64,000 bases of DNA from Excoecaria cochinchinensis (lineage: Eukaryota > Streptophyta > Magnoliopsida > Malpighiales > Euphorbiaceae). The notes below the pieces were generated by a model. It searched no databases and was not told where the DNA came from. It was given only the letters and a program-made list of their open reading frames with translations. Of this stretch, positions 60,301 to 64,000 are shown piece after piece. The first letter of the stretch is position 1. Each line of letters opens with the position of its first letter. Both the position numbers and the translations under genes were made by a program. The stretch lies in assembly GCA_947683425.1 (NCBI GenBank), contig CANTUQ010000031.1, forward strand, positions 3,855,001 through 3,919,000, given 5' to 3'.

Positions 60301-61560
60301 TATTTTCTCTTTACCCCCAATTTTTGCCCAAGATGCCTTTTTGATTTTCACCTTGACGGGGTGCCTAATTTTTCGAGATAGATCCCAAAAGCATCAAACT
60401 CCTATTATGAATCAGCCCTCTCGAGTTTTAATGATTGAACATTTTCTCTTTGCCCCTAATTTTTGCCCAAGATGCCCTTTCAATTTTCACCTTGACGGGG
60501 TGCCTAATTTTAGCGAGGTTGCATTTTTTTCGATTTTCGACCCGCGAGGCTTTTGTTATTTTTTTCTTTTCATTTTTTTAGCCTTTGCCATAGAACCTCC
60601 TTTAGTCTGTCAGCATCTATTGGCTTCTTTGAACTTACTTCCATCCTCGTTAGTCGGGAAGGCTGCTTCTTCTAACAGTGCCTCTTTTTTAGCTTTAAAG
60701 GCTTCATCTTGAACCTTGTGCAAACTGGCTGAAATGGTGAGCTCTCCATTTGGAACTTGAATATGAAATCTTGTATGTTGCTTTCATCGGCTTTGGTGGC
60801 TCAATTTCTGAAGTAGCTTTTAACGATTGAGATTGAGTTATACGATAGCCTCAACGGTTTAGGACAAAACAATTTTTTTTTGTTTTTTTTTTTTTTTATA
60901 AAAGTCTCTCCTTCTAAGTTTAGCTATAAGTGTCCATGCCTTATTCATCTTTATCCTAGATGCTTAAAAGTCAATCTTGATTGGCTTTATAGTAAATCTC
61001 TCAAATGGCTGGGAGGGAAGGATTTCTTAGGCTTGGATCTAATGACCTATTTCTTGTGAGGGCCTAGAGTTTCATTTGCCTAAGCCCCTTAATGATCGGA
61101 GTTTGACTTCATTGGATTGCATCGTATGCATCCTAGACTTTGATGAAGCAATGGCTTTTGAAATTTTGCTTATCATCATGTTGGCATATTGAAGCAGTGC
61201 TGTCCCAACAATGCCCTTGTCAATTTTTAGCATGTCATTCCAGGTCCATGCAAAGGCCATTTTTTCTTATCTTATTATCTCTTAGAATTTTTCTCTCTTT
61301 AGGAGTTAATATCAGATGCCAACGGGATCTTGAGATTAAATGAGGTAGTATTCATTAAGTTAATATCAAATGTAAATGACTTGTGATTGCGATCATGCAT
61401 AGTGAAATCATGAGAGACATAAGCAAAAAGTCATTAATATAATTAACGTAAACAGTACTGCATACATGAAAATTGAAAAAGTTCAAAAATAAAATGAAAA
61501 GCACATCTAATATAAAGTCTTCTCTCCTATTTTTTGCTGTGCGGTAGCCACCTTCTGGGA
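57339..61560 (-). other. 3' UTR of E5
   Basis: It begins with the reverse polypurine tract TTGCCCCCAATTTTGGGG. Apart from the 25-bp array it holds blocks shared with E2 and E4, such as GTGCGTCCCTTGTGAATTTT (59697-59716). At 60300-60510 a 115-base segment (CATTTTCTCTTTgCCCC..GACGGGGTGCC) is duplicated in tandem. No gene is supported. Confidence 0.7.
57637..59150. repeat. 25-bp palindromic tandem array, about 60 copies
   Basis: The consensus unit is TTGCCTCTTAAGAGGACTTG + GAGAT, with the 12-base perfect palindrome CCTCTTAAGAGG in most copies. Variants change GACTT to GTCTT or add one base. There are no spacers, so it is not a CRISPR array. Confidence 0.95.
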
Positions 61561-61579
61561 CTCTTTATTAGCGCCCTGA

Positions 61580-61983
61580 AATCCCATTACACCTTCTTCT
61601 TTCGATTGTCCGGATCAACAATCTGTTTGCTGCCAATGAGGTCCTTGATTTGGTTTCTCAGTGTCTGACATTCATCAGTCTCATGCCCCGTATGCTGATG
61701 GTAGGCACAGTACTGATCTGCTCAATAATCGGGACGTCCCTAACTTCTAGCGAGTTTAGCAAGCATTGGCTTTAACTTACCTTTCTTCATTAGCCTTTTA
61801 AGTACCCAGGATAATGACCTGCCTAGGTTAGAATAATGCCTTTGGTTTATTCCGATAATCGCTACATCCACTGTGTTCCCAGTTTGATTTCCATTGTCAG
61901 GCCCTGTTGACCTTCCTGCCCCCTGATTACAGTAATTTCTCCGGGTATAATTGTCTTTGCTGGCCTTTCTTGACAAGTATTCT
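61580..61983 (-). pseudogene. E5 gag, 3' end with zinc knuckle
   Basis: The minus strand encodes KRLMKKGKLKPMLAKLARS, a stop, then YCAYHQHTGHETDECQTLRN and QIKDLIGSKQIVDPDN, the same Ogre-type knuckle as in E2. A stop after KKKV ends the protein near 61590. Nonsense codons at about 61720-61740 break it. Upstream gag is cut by the LTR at 61984. Confidence 0.75.
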
Positions 61984-63777
61984 TGTAATAACCCAAATAG
62001 GGCCTGGTCGGAATTTGTGCGATAAGTCGGATAAGTGAGGGTATTTTCGTAATTTGGGTAAGAAGAATTTTGGACATTTAAGAATTTTGTGTTAAAGGAA
62101 CTAATTAATTAAGTGTTAAGTGAAGTGAAGGAAAAATATTAGTGTGTGCTTGTAGTGTATGGTTGTAGGGTGTAAGTGGGCAAAAGGCTTTTATTGTGTG
62201 GTTTGTGGGCATGGGGCCTTGGATGTAAAGTGGATTTATTGGAATTGTTATGGTGTAAGTTAAGTTATGGTGCAAAGAAGATATTTGTGTAAATAGGCTT
62301 GTGTGTGGTTAGTGTATGGTGCCTTAAGTGGTGTTGTTAAGATTGATGGCTTGATTCTCTAAGATTGTGACAAGTGGCAAGGGTTGGTGAGCAATTAATG
62401 AAAAGTAAGAGAGAGAGAAGGGAAGGGCAGATTTTGCCTAGCTTCCCGTGGAAGCTAACTCATTCTCTCCATTTTCTTCTTCATTTCCGTCCTCTCTCTC
62501 TCTCTTGCTTCCATATTGCTGCTCTCATCTCTTTTCTCTTGTGCTTTCTTGGAGCTTTGAGTGGGAATCCTGAAGGTTTGAGCTGGGAGTGTTAAAGGTA
62601 AGTGGTTGAGTTCGGTTTGGGGTTTCTTGTGTTGCTTCTTGTTCTTTGATTTTTGGTTTTGGTTTGTGTTTGGGTTCGATTTAAGTGTTCTTGGTTGGGT
62701 TGTGCAAGAATCGGAAGAGAGGAGGAAGCGCAAGGGCAAGGATATAGTGGAGTTGTGAGGGAACTCGGGTTGAAGCTTCATTTTCCAGGTATGGGAGCTG
62801 TGTTCTTGAATGTGTTTTGGGTACATGCAAGTGTTATGAGCTGTGTTATGGATTGTGGTTTTTCCCCTATTTTCCTCCTTGGATCAACTCTAGCTAGTGT
62901 TTGCATGTTATCTGTAATCCTGAGTGTGTTATGAATGCATGTTAATCGAGTATTGATTTATAGTGAAGTGATTGTGATATAGTGAAATTGTTATGTGTTA
63001 TGAGATCATGATTGTGCCATGTGAGTGAATTTTGATACATCGATGTGGTATTATTGGTTAAAATGTGTTATGTGGCTTGAAAGTGATGCGGTGATATGCT
63101 GTAGGCATGAGGTAAGTGTTTGTGTTTCTTGTTTGCATGTATGGAGTTTCGTGTGTGAAGTTGAGAAGGAAAGTGCAGTTTTGGGCGAATCTAGGTTCTG
63201 TCGCGACCGCGATAAGTGCCGCGATCGCGACAGAAGGCGGATTTGGCCCCTTGTTCTTGAAGAGCCCTCTGTCGCGATCGCGACGTTGCCGCGAGCGCAA
63301 CAGAGAGCTCGGTTGCAGAAACCTCCGTGCAGGCGTGCTGCCGAGCGTGCGCGCAAGGAGGGAGAACTGGTCACTGTCGCGATCGCGACGCTTGTCGCGA
63401 GCGCGACAGAGCCCGTCCCCGTGAATTCTGCCGCGAGTGCTTCGCCGCGACCAGGCCTCTTGGCGCGACGTCGCGACGAAGTACCCCGTGCTCTGTTGCG
63501 AGCGCGACACCTGTCGCGATCGCGACAGAGGCCCTTCCTGCTCGCCTTATTTTCTGAATGTGTTTCTTTATTCCACTTTGCACGGTTTCTCACTATTTCA
63601 TAGAATATGTGTGTGCCTTTGACTCGTGATATTAATGTGCTAGTGTCCTTGTTACGGATTTATTTAATATGAGAATTTTAATTTGAGTATTGTTTTGTTT
63701 ATGCAATATCTTGCGAGTTAATGTGTTGTTGAGTCTGAAGTGTCAAGGTATAGGATAATTAAGCATGCTTAAGAAGG
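61984..63777 (+). repeat. LTR of a further family, truncated at its right end
   Basis: It starts TGTAATAACCCAAATAGG within E5 gag; the word pattern matches the start of the 5.1-kb solo LTR. A pyrimidine-rich leader (62450-62520) suggests plus orientation. It contains four CpG-dense hairpins at 63198-63530. It is cut at 63777 by the next LTR. Open frames on both strands over the hairpins are artefacts of the palindromes. Confidence 0.65.
63198..63530. repeat. Four CpG-dense hairpin modules
   Basis: Modules of 36-40 bases bounded by CTGTCGCG and CGCGACAG lie at about 63198-63233, 63267-63305, 63373-63410 and 63491-63530. Inside, a perfect GTCGCGATCGCGAC palindrome is paired with a GCGAGCGCGAC half; in the fourth module the order is inverted. 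Unrelated sequence of 35-80 bases separates them. Confidence 0.85.
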
Positions 63778-64000
63778 TGTGACGCGCGCCGGATCCCGAG
63801 CGCCGCCCTTTCGGACCGCCCGCACGTGGGCGATCGGGGCATTTGCGGGTCCGTTGACATCTTGCGATAAATCGCAAGTGCGTCTATGTTGGGCAACAAG
63901 GAGGTATCATGGAGTCGCCACCCAATAGAACATTGGGAAAGTTACTCTCGCCTTGGAGAGCCTAAGACTGCGCTTGGTATCCATTTTGGGCCAGCCAGAG
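63778..64000 (-). repeat. Ogre-like LTR, U5 end, running off the window
   Basis: It starts TGTGACGCGCGCCGG, as at 40895, and shows the first U5 modules (GGGCAACAAGGAGG, CCCAATAGAACATTGGG). It is inserted in the LTR at 61984. Confidence 0.8.

Larger units (their letters stand above)
55405..61983 (-). mobile_element. E5: Ogre-like, gag-only non-autonomous element, truncated
   Basis: From left to right: a truncated 3' LTR, polypurine tract, 4.2-kb 3' UTR with a 25-bp array, and the 3' end of gag, cut at 61983 by an LTR of another family. As in E2, gag is followed directly by the 3' UTR with no pol. Confidence 0.8.

Noticed and set aside
63025..63603. Overlapping Arg-rich frames up to 192 residues on both strands
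   Set aside because: They are open because CpG palindromes read through in all frames (RDRD, SRSR repeats); no family resemblance.

Overview
This window is plant nuclear DNA, very probably from a eudicot. It is a dense pile of nested transposable elements with no intact host gene. The evidence is: Ty3/gypsy elements of the Tat group (one with a second, archaeal-type RNase H; others with Ogre-like Gag zinc knuckles and a primer site matching plant tRNA-Arg); CACTA transposons carrying intron-containing pieces of plant genes; 5.1-kb and 2.1-kb LTRs of other families; and AT-rich DNA broken by short GC islands. The species cannot be named from the sequence. I see no rRNA, tRNA or CRISPR locus.

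Left block (1-26480). A degraded Tat element on the minus strand (E1) runs from beyond the left edge to 25698. From left to right it shows the end of an antisense extra ORF, a minisatellite 3' UTR, integrase, two RNase H domains, reverse transcriptase, protease, gag and a 5' LTR. It is split twice: by E2, a gag-only Ogre-like element (4672-16187, plus strand, duplication GTGAG), and by CACTA-1 (18186-25245, duplication AAT), which carries 13 exons of an ABC1 kinase gene. E1 itself sits in a minus-strand Ogre-like LTR (25699-26480), which sits in a retrotransposon ORF.

Centre (26481-37176). Two decayed ORFs are transcribed divergently from a 1.26-kb spacer holding a TATA box on each strand and a 13-bp-arm inverted repeat. 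The minus ORF resembles Athila ORF1 / plant-transposon proteins; the plus ORF resembles the extra ORF of Ogre-like elements. The plus ORF is split by an Ogre-like solo LTR (29234-36787, duplication CATAT), itself split by a 5.1-kb solo LTR (31442-36547, duplication TGCTG), and is then cut by E3.

Right block (37177-64000). E3 (plus strand) has an LTR, a primer site interrupted by a 173-bp MITE, a leader, and gag split by E4. E4 (40895-54619, minus) retains its 3' LTR with a hAT MITE and a 3' UTR with 90-bp repeats. Its body is replaced by a Tekay/Del-like LTR with the end of its pol, another LTR fragment, and CACTA-2, which carries oxysterol-binding-protein-related exons; then comes E4's partial 5' LTR. 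E3 gag resumes in frame at 54620. E5 (55405 onward, minus) has an LTR, a 3' UTR with about 60 copies of a palindromic 25-bp repeat, and a gag end. It is cut by another LTR (61984-63777) with four CpG-dense hairpins, and that LTR is cut by a final Ogre-like LTR running off the window.

The least expected observations are these. The GC-rich island in U3 of the Ogre-like LTRs differs by large indels even between the two LTRs of a single element. The 3' UTRs each carry a different tandem repeat, and a single-copy relative of one repeat is visible in a sister element. The CpG-dense hairpins at 63198-63530 are unusual for transposon DNA. Two CACTA elements share one leader but carry different captured genes.
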